A stretch of 64,000 nt of DNA from Roseateles_B flavus (GCF_039872765.1 NZ_JBDPZC010000011.1:102053-166052); one strand, 5' to 3'. Counted from the stretch's first letter, positions 1 through 10,649 are shown. Translations and numbers: made by a program. The notes: generated by a model from the letters alone, not told the origin.

Positions 1-473
1 GCGAGGCCGTGGTCGATGCCGTGCTGGGCGCCGACGCCGACTGCTGGCACCTGCGCCATCACATCAGCGAGGGGCTGCGCCGCCAGGGCAAGGTGGTGGG
101 CTTCGACCTGTCCCTGCCTCGCGCACGCTTCATGGCCTTCCGCGAAGCCGGCCGCCGCTGGCTGGCCTCCCAGTTTCCAGCAGCCCGGCTGGCGGACTTC
201 GGCCACCTGGGCGACGGCGGCCTGCACTTCAACCTGGTCTGGCCCAGAGAGCTGCCCCTGGACGAGGCCCCCCTGCGCGAGGGCGTCTACGCGCTGGTGC
301 GTGCGCACGGCGGCAGCATCAGCGCGGAGCACGGCGTGGGTCCGCAGCTGCAGCAGGCCTACTGGCGGCACAGCGATCCTGCGGTGCTCGCCCTCAGCGG
401 CAGCCTGCAGCGCAGCCTGGATCCGCAGGCCCTGCTGGCCCATACGCAGTGGGGCCCGGCACCGCGGCCCTGA
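1..473 (+). CDS. FAD-binding oxidoreductase, C-terminal part (5' end outside window)
   Basis: This is the C-terminal portion of an FAD-linked oxidase of the D-lactate / D-2-hydroxyglutarate / glycolate dehydrogenase superfamily (FAD-oxidase_C fold). The frame is open from the first bases, so the start lies upstream. The stretch GHLGDGGLHFN matches the family's substrate- and metal-site signature (GHxGDGNLH), and SAEHGVG near the C-terminus is the usual closing signature. The enzyme would oxidise a 2-hydroxy acid with FAD. The substrate cannot be assigned from this fragment. The gene ends about 135 bp before a tRNA-Leu gene and shows no clear terminator of its own. Confidence 0.85.
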   Translation, partial: EAVVDAVLGADADCWHLRHHISEGLRRQGKVVGFDLSLPRARFMAFREAGRRWLASQFPAARLADFGHLGDGGLHFNLVWPRELPLDEAPLREGVYALVRAHGGSISAEHGVGPQLQQAYWRHSDPAVLALSGSLQRSLDPQALLAHTQWGPAPRP

Positions 474-519
474 AGCCAGGCGGCGGCCACGGGGCGCTGC
501 GTGCGGGGCATCGCGTAGA

Positions 520-573
520 TTTTTGAAAATTTTTTCAAAAGTCCCTGGTAATCCAAAAATCTGATGCTATAGT
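520..573 (+). promoter_or_regulatory. Promoter region of tRNA-Leu with A/T-rich inverted repeat
   Basis: An extended -10 element (TGC followed by TATAGT at 568-573) lies 35 bp before the tRNA. Upstream, 522-540 is an A/T-rich inverted repeat (TTTTGAAAA against TTTTCAAAA), placed like an UP element. No convincing -35 hexamer is visible at standard spacing. The transcript would begin in CTTCGCTGCT, a segment that recurs after the promoter at the right end of the window. Confidence 0.5.
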
Positions 574-608
574 AGCGGTCTTCGCTGCTTAAACAGCAAC
601 GAAGCAAA

Positions 609-693
<85 letters not shown>

Positions 694-699
694 AACAAA

Positions 700-735
700 A
701 AGGCCAGCACGCAAGTGCTGGCCTTTGCGTTTTCC
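700..735 (+). terminator. Rho-independent terminator after tRNA-Leu
   Basis: AGGCCAGCAC - GCAA - GTGCTGGCCT forms a perfect 10-bp stem with a GCAA tetraloop. A short, interrupted T-run follows, 7 nt after the tRNA CCA end. Confidence 0.85.
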
Positions 736-793
736 GGGGCCGATTTTTGATCTCCGCCGGCAAGCGCGCGCTGCGGCGCCGGGCGCCCCCGGC

Positions 794-2929
794 TCACTCC
801 GGGGTCAGGTCTTGCTCCCCCCGCTGCTGCCGCAGCAAGGCCTCCAGGGCCTGCGCCGGCATGGGCCGCGCAAAGAAGAAGCCCTGCCCCAGGTCACAGC
901 CGATGGAGGCCAGCAGGTCTCGTTGGTGCGCCGTCTCCACGCCTTCCGCCACCACGCTCATGCCCAGCTCGTGGGCCATGGTGATGATGGCCCTGCACAG
1001 GGCCAGGGCCTTGCTGCCGGGCTCCAGCTCGTGCACGAAGGCGCGGTCGATCTTGAGGCAGTCGATCTCGTAGTGCTGCAGGTAGGACAGTGAGGAATAG
1101 CCCGTCCCGAAGTCGTCCAGCGCGACGCTGAAGCCCGCGCGCCGCAGCGCCATCAGCTGCTGGCTGGCGCCGTCGCCGCCTTCCAGCAGCAGGCCCTCGG
1201 TGATCTCCAGGGACACCGCATCCCCCGGCAGTCCGGCCTCGACGACCTGGCGCAGCCAGCGCGTGTGCATGCCGGACTCGCTATGGAACTGCACCGGCGA
1301 CTTGTTGACGCTGACCTGGAACTGCTCGTCGATCTCGGCCCGCCAGCGCTGCACGTCCCGCACGGCCTGGCGGAACACCCACTCGCCGATCTCCAGGATC
1401 AGCCCGCTGCTCTCGGCGATGGGGATGAACTCGGCCGGCGACACCGGCCCGCGCTCCGGATGGTGCCAGCGCACCAGGGCCTCGGCCTTGCAGACCCGGC
1501 CCCGCCGCAGGTCCACGATGGGCTGGTAGACCACCTGCAGGTTCTCCGCCGCCAGCGCGTCGCGCAGGTCGTTGCCCAGGCGCATGCGGTTCTGGGCCGC
1601 TCGCTGCAGCGCGGGGGTGAAGTAGGCATAGCGGTTGCGGCCGGCGTCCTTGGCCACGTAGAGCGCCTGGTCCGCGTGCTTGAACAGCGCCTCGATGTGC
1701 TCGCCATCATCGGGGAACAGGCTGATGCCCACGCTGGCCGAGACGAAGGCACGCTCGCCCTCCAGCCGGAAGGGGCTGGCCACGCGCTCGATCAGCAGCT
1801 GCACGATGGACTCGATCTCCTCGTGGTCCGACACGGGGCTCAGCAGCACGGTGAACTCGTCGCCGCCCATGCGTGCAACCACATCGGCAGGACGCAGGCT
1901 GTCGCGGATGCGTTGTGCGGCCTGCTGAAGCAGCTGGTCGCCCTTGCCGTGACCGAGGGTGTCGTTGACTTCCTTGAAATGGTCGAGGTCGATGAAGAGT
2001 ACGGCCAGCTGCGTGCCCTGCTCGCGGGCCCGCCGGATGGCGCGCTCCAGGCGGTCGCGCAGCATGCGCCGGTTGGGCAGGCCGGTGAGCGGGTCGAAGT
2101 TGGCCTGCTGCCAGATCAGCACCTCGGCCTCCTTGCGGGCCGTGATGTCGGTGTGCGTGCCGACCATGCGCAGCGGGCGGCCGAGGTCGTCGCGCGCGAT
2201 GACCATGCCGCGGCTCAGCACCCACTTCCAGCTGCCGTCCTTGCAGCGCACGCGGTGCTCGTTGACGTAGGACGGCGTGCGGCCTTCGAAGTGCTCCATG
2301 CGATCGCGTTCCATGGCGGGCACGTCGTCCGGATGGGTCAGCTGGTCGAAGGACTCGGGCCGTTCGGCAATCTCGTCGGGGTCGTAGCCGTACATCTGCA
2401 GGTAGCGCGGCGAGAAGGTCTCGATGCCTTCGTCGATGCGCCAGTCCCAGACGCCGTCCCCCGTGCTCTCCAGGGCCAGCTTCCAGACGGCGTCGGTCTC
2501 GCGTAGCTGGGTCTCGCTGCGCTTGCGGGCGTCGATGTCGACGAAGGAGCCCATCCAGCCCTGCAGGCTGCCATCGCTGTCGAGCAGGGGGCGGGCCAGG
2601 CACAGGTGCCAGCGCAGCTCGCCCTGGGCATTGCGCAGGCGCAGGTCGACGTTGAGCGCCTGCCGCGTCGGCCAGGCCTGGGCGAGGGTGGCCAGCTCCT
2701 CGGCCGGCATGAAGCAGCGCCAGCCCTGGGCGATCAGATCGGCCTCGGGCCGTCCCACGTAGGCGCGCAGCGGGCAGCTGCAGGCGCTGAGCTGGCCCTG
2801 GGCATTGGCCAGCCACACCAGCTCGGGCAGCTGGTCCAGCCATTGCCGGGCGAGCGCGGGCAGCTTGACGCTGGCGGCCTCGGCCGGCGTTCCTGCCGCA
2901 GGGCTGGATGGCTCGTGCGGACGATGCAA
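794..2929 (-). CDS. PAS-PAS-GGDEF-EAL cyclic-di-GMP turnover protein
   Basis: A 711-residue cytoplasmic signalling protein with two N-terminal PAS domains (about 30-135 and 145-265; the second ends in the PAC signature GTHTDITARKEAE). A GGDEF domain (about 270-435) and an EAL domain (about 450-700) follow. The cyclase motif MGGDEF is intact, and an RPAD inhibitory I-site sits five residues before it. The EAL side keeps AEALVRW, the metal and base residues in LEITE, DDFGTGYSS, KIDRAF and AEGVET, so both synthesis and hydrolysis of cyclic-di-GMP are possible. No transmembrane segment is seen. It is monocistronic and is the first of three such proteins in the window. The PAS ligand is unknown. 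Confidence 0.95.
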   Translation of the reverse strand: MHRPHEPSSPAAGTPAEAASVKLPALARQWLDQLPELVWLANAQGQLSACSCPLRAYVGRPEADLIAQGWRCFMPAEELATLAQAWPTRQALNVDLRLRNAQGELRWHLCLARPLLDSDGSLQGWMGSFVDIDARKRSETQLRETDAVWKLALESTGDGVWDWRIDEGIETFSPRYLQMYGYDPDEIAERPESFDQLTHPDDVPAMERDRMEHFEGRTPSYVNEHRVRCKDGSWKWVLSRGMVIARDDLGRPLRMVGTHTDITARKEAEVLIWQQANFDPLTGLPNRRMLRDRLERAIRRAREQGTQLAVLFIDLDHFKEVNDTLGHGKGDQLLQQAAQRIRDSLRPADVVARMGGDEFTVLLSPVSDHEEIESIVQLLIERVASPFRLEGERAFVSASVGISLFPDDGEHIEALFKHADQALYVAKDAGRNRYAYFTPALQRAAQNRMRLGNDLRDALAAENLQVVYQPIVDLRRGRVCKAEALVRWHHPERGPVSPAEFIPIAESSGLILEIGEWVFRQAVRDVQRWRAEIDEQFQVSVNKSPVQFHSESGMHTRWLRQVVEAGLPGDAVSLEITEGLLLEGGDGASQQLMALRRAGFSVALDDFGTGYSSLSYLQHYEIDCLKIDRAFVHELEPGSKALALCRAIITMAHELGMSVVAEGVETAHQRDLLASIGCDLGQGFFFARPMPAQALEALLRQQRGEQDLTPE

Positions 2930-3015
2930 GTGTGACCCTCCTCAACAGCTCGGGGCGGCTGGCTTCCGACGCCAGTCTCGCCTGCCAACTGTACGCGCAG
3001 CCCCCGGGCGCTCCC

Positions 3016-3501
3016 TCATGATCCTGAAATGGGCAGCGCGCGACTCATCTGCAGGCTGTGGACCTGGAAGCCCAGCTGCTCGTACAGCCCGCGGGCGGCC
3101 CCGTTGCCCGCCAGCACGTTCAGGCCCAGCCGTTCCGCGCCCAGCTGTGCGGCCTGGTCGAGCAGGGCGTGCAGCGCCCGCCGTGCATGACCCTGGCGGC
3201 GATGCTGCGGCTCGATGAACAGGTCATAGAGGTGAGCCCGTCCGGACGGCCCCGCATGAAGCCACAGCTGCCCGACGACAGCGCCGCGTGCGGCATGAAT
3301 CTCGAAAACGTGGTGGCCGGGCGTCTGCAGCCCCTGGGGCAGCAGCTCGGCATGGCTGCGCTGCGCCTGGACCAGGGCCTGCTCCGGCGTGGCGCGCCCG
3401 CTGGCCTGCAGATAGTCGGCCAGGCGCGTGACGGCGCCATCCAGCCAGGCGGCGAAGGCCCCTGCGGGCAAGGGGTGGAGGAGTACGCAGGCGGCAGTCA
3501 T
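3016..3501 (-). CDS. GNAT family N-acetyltransferase
   Basis: A 161-residue acetyltransferase of the GNAT fold. The acetyl-CoA pyrophosphate-binding segment is visible as FIEPQHRRQGHARRAL (QxxGxA type), and the C-terminal LYEQLGFQ is the usual motif B. I chose the ATG giving MTAACVLL because the N-terminal extension before it has no family-like sequence. The substrate is unknown. It is transcribed towards the GGDEF-EAL gene and is divergent from the export operon. Confidence 0.85.
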   Translation of the reverse strand: MTAACVLLHPLPAGAFAAWLDGAVTRLADYLQASGRATPEQALVQAQRSHAELLPQGLQTPGHHVFEIHAARGAVVGQLWLHAGPSGRAHLYDLFIEPQHRRQGHARRALHALLDQAAQLGAERLGLNVLAGNGAARGLYEQLGFQVHSLQMSRALPISGS

Positions 3502-3643
3502 CGGATCATCATGCCCCAAGCCACCCCGGCGAGGCCGCATTTCTTTACGCTGCCGTCACGCAGGGCTTGAGCTTTGTCAAGCTGCCGGCGGCCCGCTTGT
3601 TTCGACAATGGCTGCATCACCCTTCGAACGGAAGTGCCCTCAC

Positions 3644-4843
3644 ATGCGCTGGAGTTGGAAAGTCATGCTGCCCCTGGGCGCCCTGGCCCTGCTGTCCCTG
3701 GCCTGGGCCTGGCGCAACTGGGAGGGGCCGGCGGCACGCTGGCAGCAGGTGCAGCCCCGCGACCTGGTGCGCACGGTGGTGGCCAGTGCCCGCGTGCAGG
3801 CGCCGCATCGCGTGGAGCTGGGCGCCCAGCTCACGGGCACGGTGCGCCAGGTGCGGGTGGAGGAAGGGCAGTCGGTGGAAGCGGGTCAGCTGCTGCTGAG
3901 CCTTGAATCCAGCGAGGCGCAGGCCAACTGGCAGGCGGCCGAGCTGGCGGTCCAGCAGGCCGAGGCCCGGCTGCGCCAGCTGCTGGAGGTGCAGGCCCCT
4001 GCCGCTCGTGAGGCCGAACGGCAGGCGCAGGCCAACCTGGCGCAGATCCGGGCCCAGCACGCGCGCCAGGCGGACCTGTTCCGTCAGGGCTTCATCGGCC
4101 AGGCCGCCCTGGACGAGGCCAGCCGGGCACTGCAGGTCGCCGAGGCCCAGGCCCGCGCAGCCACGCTGCAGCGCCAGTCCGGCGATCCGCAGGGCGCGGA
4201 TCTGGCCCTGGCCCGCAGCACCCTGGCACAGGCCCGTGCGAGCGCCCTCGCGGCCCAGGCAAGGCTGGAGTACATGAGCCTCAAGGCGCCGGTGGCCGGC
4301 GTCATCGTCAACCGCAGCGTGGAGCCGGGGCAGGTGGTGCAGGCCGGCAAGGTGCTGCTGCTGCTGGCGCCCGGCGGTGCCAGCGAGCTGGTCGCCCAGA
4401 TCGACGAGCGCAACCTGGGCCTGCTGCAGGCGGGCCAGCCGGCCCTGGCCTCGGCCGATGCCTATGCGGAGCAGCGCTTCGAGGCCAAGGTCAGCGAGAT
4501 CAGCCCCGGCGTGGACGCGCAGCGCGGCTCGGTGGAGGTCAAGCTGACCGTCCCCAAGCCGCCCGCCTACCTGCGGCAGGACATGACGGTCTCGGTGGAG
4601 ATCGAGGTGGCCCGGCATCTGCAGGCCCTGAGCCTGCCCATGGAGGCCGTGCTGCAGCCCGAGTCGACGCAACCCTGGGTCTGGGTGCTGGATGCCGACG
4701 ACCGGCTGCAGCGCCGTGAACTGCGCCTGGGCCTGCGGGCCGGTGGCCTCGTCGAGGTGCTGCAGGGCCTCAAGGCCGGCGAGCGCGTGCTGCTGGCACC
4801 GGAGCAGGGCTGGAAGCCCGGCCAACACCTGCGCGGGGCCTGA
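3644..4843 (+). CDS. HlyD/MacA-family periplasmic adaptor subunit
   Basis: This 399-residue membrane-fusion protein links an inner-membrane ABC exporter to the outer membrane. It has one N-terminal transmembrane anchor (about residues 5-25) and no lipobox. A split biotinyl-lipoyl domain follows, flanking a long Ala/Gln-rich alpha-helical hairpin (about 90-215), then a beta-barrel and a C-terminal membrane-proximal domain. The ATG at 3644 was preferred because GGAAG lies 9 bp upstream; an in-frame ATG at 3608 is the alternative. The stop is 2 bp from the permease start, and the third gene is an ATPase, so the three genes form one export operon. The cargo is unknown. Confidence 0.9.
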   Translation: MRWSWKVMLPLGALALLSLAWAWRNWEGPAARWQQVQPRDLVRTVVASARVQAPHRVELGAQLTGTVRQVRVEEGQSVEAGQLLLSLESSEAQANWQAAELAVQQAEARLRQLLEVQAPAAREAERQAQANLAQIRAQHARQADLFRQGFIGQAALDEASRALQVAEAQARAATLQRQSGDPQGADLALARSTLAQARASALAAQARLEYMSLKAPVAGVIVNRSVEPGQVVQAGKVLLLLAPGGASELVAQIDERNLGLLQAGQPALASADAYAEQRFEAKVSEISPGVDAQRGSVEVKLTVPKPPAYLRQDMTVSVEIEVARHLQALSLPMEAVLQPESTQPWVWVLDADDRLQRRELRLGLRAGGLVEVLQGLKAGERVLLAPEQGWKPGQHLRGA

Positions 4844-4845
4844 GC

Positions 4846-6070
<1,225 letters not shown>

Positions 6071-6078
<8 letters not shown>

Positions 6079-6763
6079 AGCGCTGACCCCTGTCGTGGAG
6101 CTGCGCCAGGTGCGCAAGTCCTTCAATGTGGGCCTGCCCACCGAGGTGGAGGTGCTGCATGGCATCGACCTGCGCCTGATGCCGGGGCAGTTCTCCGCCG
6201 TCATGGGCCCGTCGGGTTCGGGCAAGAGCACCCTGCTCAACATCGTGGGCCTGCTGGACCGGCCGACGCAGGGGCAGCTGCTGATCCAGGGCCAGGAAAC
6301 GACGGCCATGGACGACGCCGCGCTGACCCGCCTGCGCGGCCACACCATCGGCTTCGTCTTCCAGTATCACCACCTGATCGGCGCCTTCAGCGCGCTGGAG
6401 AACGTGATGCTGCCCATGGTCGGGCTCAAGGGATTTCCGGATGCCACTCTCGAGCAGCGCGCCCTGGGCCTGCTCGAGAGCGTGGGCCTGAGCCCGTGGA
6501 AGGACACGCCGGCGGCGCGCCTCTCCGGCGGGCAGCAGCAGCGCGTGGCGGTGGCCCGGGCCCTGGCCATGCAGCCGGCCCTCCTGCTGGCCGACGAACC
6601 CACGGGCAACCTGGACAGCAAGAGCGCGGATGCCGTGTTCGAGCTGCTGCGCCAGGTCAACCGCGATCACGGCACGGCGGTGCTCTTCGTCACCCACAAC
6701 CCCGACCTGGCCCGCCGCTGCGACACCACGCTGATGGTGGTGGATGGCCTGATGCAGGGCTGA
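6071..6763 (+). CDS. ABC transporter ATP-binding protein, MacB/LolD type
   Basis: The ATPase of the adaptor-permease-ATPase exporter, about 230 residues. Walker A is GPSGSGKST, the Q-loop is FVFQYHHLI, the signature is RLSGGQQQR and Walker B is LLADEPTGNLD, followed by the H-loop THNP. This is the LolD/MacB subclass. The start is uncertain: GTG at 6071 overlaps the permease stop by 8 bp, while an in-frame TTG at 6050 would add seven residues. No ATG is available before the conserved core. The stop codon abuts the stop of the convergent small membrane protein gene. Confidence 0.92.
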
Positions 6764-6964
6764 TCAGCCGCGCCAGCCGAGCAGCCGTGCCGGCAGGTAG
6801 AACAGGGCCTGGATCAGCGCCAGGCCGCCCCCGACCGCGAAGCCCAGGATCCGCAAGGGCAGCAGCACCAGCCAGACCAGGGGCCACAGAAGCAGTGCCA
6901 GCAGGGCCAGCGGCCAGCAGATCAGCGCCAGCAGCAACCACAGCAGCAGGGAAGTGAAGGACAT
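6764..6964 (-). CDS. Small hydrophobic membrane protein, unknown
   Basis: A 66-residue protein that is almost entirely Leu/Trp/Ala-rich, with at least two transmembrane helices (about residues 4-35 and 40-60) and a short Arg-containing tail. The ATG giving MSFTSLLLW was chosen because the upstream residues in frame are hydrophilic and Arg-rich, unlike the rest. I do not recognise a named family. Its stop directly abuts the stop of the ABC ATPase gene (TGATCA), a convergent layout with no terminator between them. Confidence 0.6.
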   Translation of the reverse strand: MSFTSLLLWLLLALICWPLALLALLLWPLVWLVLLPLRILGFAVGGGLALIQALFYLPARLLGWRG

Positions 6965-7234
6965 GGCCCGCGCCTTGTTCGGATGAGTCAGGTGGCGCCA
7001 TGGTGCGGCCACAGCCCGGGACCGCACAGTGTCGAAGGCCATGGCGCGGCGGGGCCGTGTCCGGGCTGACCCGGCCCGCGCCTGCGGGGTTTTCGGCCCT
7101 TGGCTAGGGCTTTCACGGGTGACTGACTTTTGGGCGGGCATGGTGCAGCACGTATGCTTTCGCCCTTTCGTCCATCCCTAAGATCTACAACGGGCCTCGA
7201 GCGTCAGGAGCGCGAAGGGGCCGAGAGAGAGTCC

Positions 7235-9256
7235 ATGAAGTCGACCTTCAAACTGGGCGCCCTGGCGCTGATGATCCAGCTGGCCGGTGCCGCCTTTGCC
7301 GCCCCTCACAACCATGGGCTCGACCTGCCCAACTACGATCCTGCCGTGCGGGCCCAGGACGACCTGTTCCTGGCGGCCAACGGCGGCTGGCTGGGCCGCA
7401 CCGAGATCCCGGCGGACAAGTCCTCCTTCGGTACCTTCGTTCTGCTGCGCGACATGTCGGACGCCCGCGTGCGTGCCATCGTCGAGGAGCTGGCCAAGGG
7501 CAAGCAGGCGGCAGGCAGCAATGAATTCAAGATCGGCACCTACTACGCCGCCTTCGTCGACACCGCCTCCATCGACCGCGCCGGCTTCAAGCCCGTGCAG
7601 CCGCATCTGAAGGCCATTGACGGCCTGAAGTCGGTCGCCGACCTGACCCGCTGGATCGGCCAGGTGCAAGGCGAGGTGTCCACGCCCATCGCCATGTACG
7701 TCGATGCCGACGCCAAGAGGCCCCAGGAGAACCGCCTCACCCTGGTCCAGGCCGGCCTGGGCCTGCCCGACCGCGACTACTACCTGCTGAAGGACGACGC
7801 CCGCATGGGCGACGCCCGCAAGGCCTATCTCGCCTATCTGCAGCAGCTGGCCGGCTTCGCGGGCGAGAAGAACGCCGCCGCCGCGGCCCAGCGCATCTAC
7901 GCCCTGGAAGAGAAGATCGCCCAGCTGCACTGGAGCAACGTCGAGAACCGCGACCCGGTCAAGACCTACAACCCGCTCAGCGTGACCGAGCTGGCCAGCC
8001 AGGCGCCGCAGCTGGACTGGACCGTCCTGTTCCAGGCCGCCGGCCTGCCCAAGCTGGACACCGTGTCCCTCATGCAGCCCAGCGCCGTGCAGGGCATTGC
8101 CAAGCTGCTGGCCGAGGCACCGCTGGCCGACTGGAAGCTCTACCTGAAGGCCCGCACCCTGGACAGCTATGCCAGCGTGCTGCCCAAGGCGCTGCGTGAC
8201 GCCTCCTTCGCCTTCCATGGCCAGGCCCTGTCCGGCCAGAAGGCCGAGCTGCCGCGCTGGCAGAAGGGCGTGGCCGAAGTCAACATGGCCCTGGGCGAGG
8301 CCATCGGCCAGATCTACGTGGCCCGCCACTTCCCGCCCGAGGCCAAGGCCCGCATGGAGAAGCTGGTCGCCAACCTGCTGGCCGCCTACAAGGACTCCAT
8401 CGACGGCCTGAGCTGGATGTCGCCGGCCACCAAGGTCCAGGCGCAGGACAAGCTGTCCAAATACATGACCAAGATCGGCTACCCCGAGAGCTGGCGTGAC
8501 TACGGCCGCCTGGTCGTGAAGGCCGGCGACGCGCTGGGCAACAATCAGCGCGCCGGCCGCAACGAGTGGCTGCGCATGGCCGCCAAGGCCGACAAGCCCG
8601 TGGACCGCAAGGAATGGGGCATGACGCCGCAGACGGTCAATGCCTACTACAACCCCTCGCAGAACGAGATCGTGTTCCCGGCCGCCATCCTGCAGCCGCC
8701 CTTCTTCGACATGAACGCCGACGACGCCGTGAACTACGGCGCCATCGGTGCCGTGATCGGTCACGAGATCAGCCATGGCTTTGACGACCAGGGCAGCCAG
8801 TTCGACGGCGATGGCGTGCTGCGCAACTGGTGGACCCCGGAGGACCGCAAGGCCTTCGACGGCATCACCGCCCAGCTGGTCTCGCAGTACAACGGCTACG
8901 AGCCCATCCCCGGCAAGCATGTCAACGGCCAGCTGACCCTGGGCGAGAACATCGCCGATCTCTCCGGCCTGCAGATCGCGTTCAAGGCTTACCAGCGCTC
9001 CCTGGCTGGCCAGGCTGCGCCGGCCATCGGCGGCTACAGCGGCGAGCAGCGCTTCTTCCTGGGCTGGTCGCAGTCCTGGCGCGTGAAGGCCCGCGAACAG
9101 CGCCTGCTGCAGCTGCTGGTGATCGACCCGCACTCGCCTGGCGAGTACCGTGCGAATGGCGCGGCCATCAACCACGACGGCTTCCATCAGGCCTTCGGCA
9201 CCAAGCAGGGCGACAAGATGTTCAAGCCCAGCGAGGAGCGGATCCGCATCTGGTAA
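7235..9256 (+). CDS. M13 family zinc metallopeptidase (neprilysin/PepO type)
   Basis: A 673-residue secreted endopeptidase. A signal peptide of about 22 residues ends at AFAAP, and Peptidase_M13_N and M13 catalytic domains follow. The zinc site is VIGHEISHGFDDQG (HExxH), with the third ligand in GENIADLSG. The NAYYNPSQNEIVFPA substrate-binding segment and a C-terminal Trp (RIRIW) are family hallmarks. The ATG at 7235 was chosen because GAGAGA lies just upstream and the signal peptide begins there. M13 enzymes cleave short peptides, so a role in periplasmic or extracellular peptide turnover is likely. The gene is monocistronic with its own terminator. Confidence 0.95.
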   Translation: MKSTFKLGALALMIQLAGAAFAAPHNHGLDLPNYDPAVRAQDDLFLAANGGWLGRTEIPADKSSFGTFVLLRDMSDARVRAIVEELAKGKQAAGSNEFKIGTYYAAFVDTASIDRAGFKPVQPHLKAIDGLKSVADLTRWIGQVQGEVSTPIAMYVDADAKRPQENRLTLVQAGLGLPDRDYYLLKDDARMGDARKAYLAYLQQLAGFAGEKNAAAAAQRIYALEEKIAQLHWSNVENRDPVKTYNPLSVTELASQAPQLDWTVLFQAAGLPKLDTVSLMQPSAVQGIAKLLAEAPLADWKLYLKARTLDSYASVLPKALRDASFAFHGQALSGQKAELPRWQKGVAEVNMALGEAIGQIYVARHFPPEAKARMEKLVANLLAAYKDSIDGLSWMSPATKVQAQDKLSKYMTKIGYPESWRDYGRLVVKAGDALGNNQRAGRNEWLRMAAKADKPVDRKEWGMTPQTVNAYYNPSQNEIVFPAAILQPPFFDMNADDAVNYGAIGAVIGHEISHGFDDQGSQFDGDGVLRNWWTPEDRKAFDGITAQLVSQYNGYEPIPGKHVNGQLTLGENIADLSGLQIAFKAYQRSLAGQAAPAIGGYSGEQRFFLGWSQSWRVKAREQRLLQLLVIDPHSPGEYRANGAAINHDGFHQAFGTKQGDKMFKPSEERIRIW

Positions 9257-9283
9257 GCGATGACGGCATCCCGCCGTCCAGCC

Positions 9284-9309
9284 AAGGCCGCCTCCGGGCG
9301 GCCTTTTTC
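9284..9309 (+). terminator. Rho-independent terminator after the M13 peptidase
   Basis: AGGCCGCC - TCC - GGGCGGCCT followed by TTTT, 28 bp after the stop codon. Confidence 0.88.
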
Positions 9310-9315
9310 ATGGCC

Positions 9316-9343
9316 CAAAAAAACGCCCGGCGGTGGCCGGGCT
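9316..9343 (-). terminator. Rho-independent terminator for the small secreted protein gene
   Basis: GCCCGGC - GGTG - GCCGGGC read on the minus strand is followed by a run of seven T. It lies about 70 bp downstream of the small minus-strand ORF and back to back with the M13 terminator. Confidence 0.85.
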
Positions 9344-9414
9344 GAAGGGAGGACAAGGGAAGCAGGCGGCCGCAGGGCCGCGCGCGCTTGATCGGGATCG
9401 ATGGGCCGGCCGGA

Positions 9415-9597
9415 TCAGGCCTGCGCAGCCGCTTCGTGTGCGGCCGATGCCTGAGCCAGGCTCAGCGAGGGCAGTTGCATGGCCGGCGCACCCAGGCAGG
9501 GCTGACCACCGGTGGCATCGGCCTGGGCGAGCGTCAGGGACGCGGCGCTGGCGATGGCAAGAAGGGCGGTGAGCAGGGTCTTGGTGGCGGCTTTCAT
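9415..9597 (-). CDS. Small secreted protein, unknown
   Basis: A 60-residue protein with a clear N-terminal signal peptide: MKAATK, then a Leu/Ala-rich core, ending near TLAQADA. The mature peptide of about 35 residues is rich in Ala, Gln and Ser with one Cys. A strong AGAGAGGA ribosome-binding site lies just before the ATG, and a T-tailed hairpin follows the gene, so it looks like a real expressed unit. No family is recognised. Confidence 0.6.
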   Translation of the reverse strand: MKAATKTLLTALLAIASAASLTLAQADATGGQPCLGAPAMQLPSLSLAQASAAHEAAAQA

Positions 9598-9755
9598 GGC
9601 ATTCCTCTCTGGCGTCTTGGTGCTGGCGGGCCTCATGGCTTTGTCGATGAGAGGAGTGTGCGCGCCGGCCCCCCGGTCTTCCAGGTGCCTGCGACGAACT
9701 GACGGCGGGGTGACGTGAACGGCTGCTGGCTGCGATCGATGCCGGGCCTGGCGGC

Positions 9756-10577
9756 TCAGGCCAGGCTCGCCAGCCAGTCCTGCATGTGGGCGATCAGCCG
9801 CTCAGGCTGGTCCTTGTGCGGGCTGTGGCCGCAGTCCGGCAGGGCCAGCAGGCGGGTGTCGGCGTGCAGTTCGGCGATGGCCTCGATCTGGCGCAGGCTG
9901 CCGTATTCGTCGTGCACGCCCTGCACCGCCAGCACGGGACATTGAAGGCGGCCCTGCAGCTCCGCCTCGATGTTCCAGTCCTCGAAGCCGGGGCGCAGCC
10001 AGGCGTCGTTCCAGCCGTAGAAGGCGGAGTCGGTGTCTGCGTGATGGCGGGCCAGGGCCTTGCGCAGGGAGTCGCCCTGCTCGTAGGCGGTCTTGGCGGC
10101 ATGCAGGCCCAGCAGGGTCATGGGCTCCACGAACAGGTGAGGAGCCATCGCCACGACGCCTCGCACCTGCTGCGCTGCATGGGCCGCGTAGAGCAGGGCG
10201 AGGCTGGCACCGTCGCTGTGGCCGAAGAGCAGCAGCGGGCGGTCGGCCAGGCCCAGGGCCTCGAAGCAGGCCGGCAGCAGGCCGCGTGCCTGGCGCTGGA
10301 GATAGTCTGGCGGCCAAGGCGCCGTGCGTGGCGTACTGTGGCCATAGCCCGGGCGCGAGAACACCAGGCCGGGCAGCTGGAGGGCTTCGCAGAGCCGTGC
10401 AGGGAAATCGCGCCACTGACTCAGCGAGCCCAGGCCCTCGTGCAGGAAGACCAGCAGGGGCTGGCGCGCCTCCTGAGCCTCACCCAGCCACTGGGATTCG
10501 ATGCGCAGCGACTCGCCGTCCAGCATGAGCGGCTGCAGGAAGGGCGGGCGCGGCGTCAAGGGGCTCGGCGTGCTCAT
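9756..10577 (-). CDS. Alpha/beta-hydrolase fold protein
   Basis: A 273-residue soluble hydrolase. HEGLGSLSQW provides the oxyanion-hole region and GHSDGASLALLYA is the nucleophile elbow (GxSxG with Asp). The acidic member sits around GVHDEYGS, and the catalytic His is in LPDCGHSPHKDQP. This pattern resembles the alpha/beta-hydrolase-6 group of esterases and C-C hydrolases, but the substrate cannot be assigned. It is divergent from the enoyl-CoA hydratase gene, with 72 bp between the starts. Confidence 0.88.
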   Translation of the reverse strand: MSTPSPLTPRPPFLQPLMLDGESLRIESQWLGEAQEARQPLLVFLHEGLGSLSQWRDFPARLCEALQLPGLVFSRPGYGHSTPRTAPWPPDYLQRQARGLLPACFEALGLADRPLLLFGHSDGASLALLYAAHAAQQVRGVVAMAPHLFVEPMTLLGLHAAKTAYEQGDSLRKALARHHADTDSAFYGWNDAWLRPGFEDWNIEAELQGRLQCPVLAVQGVHDEYGSLRQIEAIAELHADTRLLALPDCGHSPHKDQPERLIAHMQDWLASLA

Positions 10578-10649
10578 GGCGGAATTCTGCCCTCGTCGAG
10601 CCGCGGGCGGCTGCGCTGCGATACTTCGTTCATTACAAGGAGTTTCACG

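Noticed and set aside
7178..9187. 669-codon minus-strand open frame opposite the M13 peptidase
   Set aside because: No motif, and the plus strand has a full signal peptide and zinc site.
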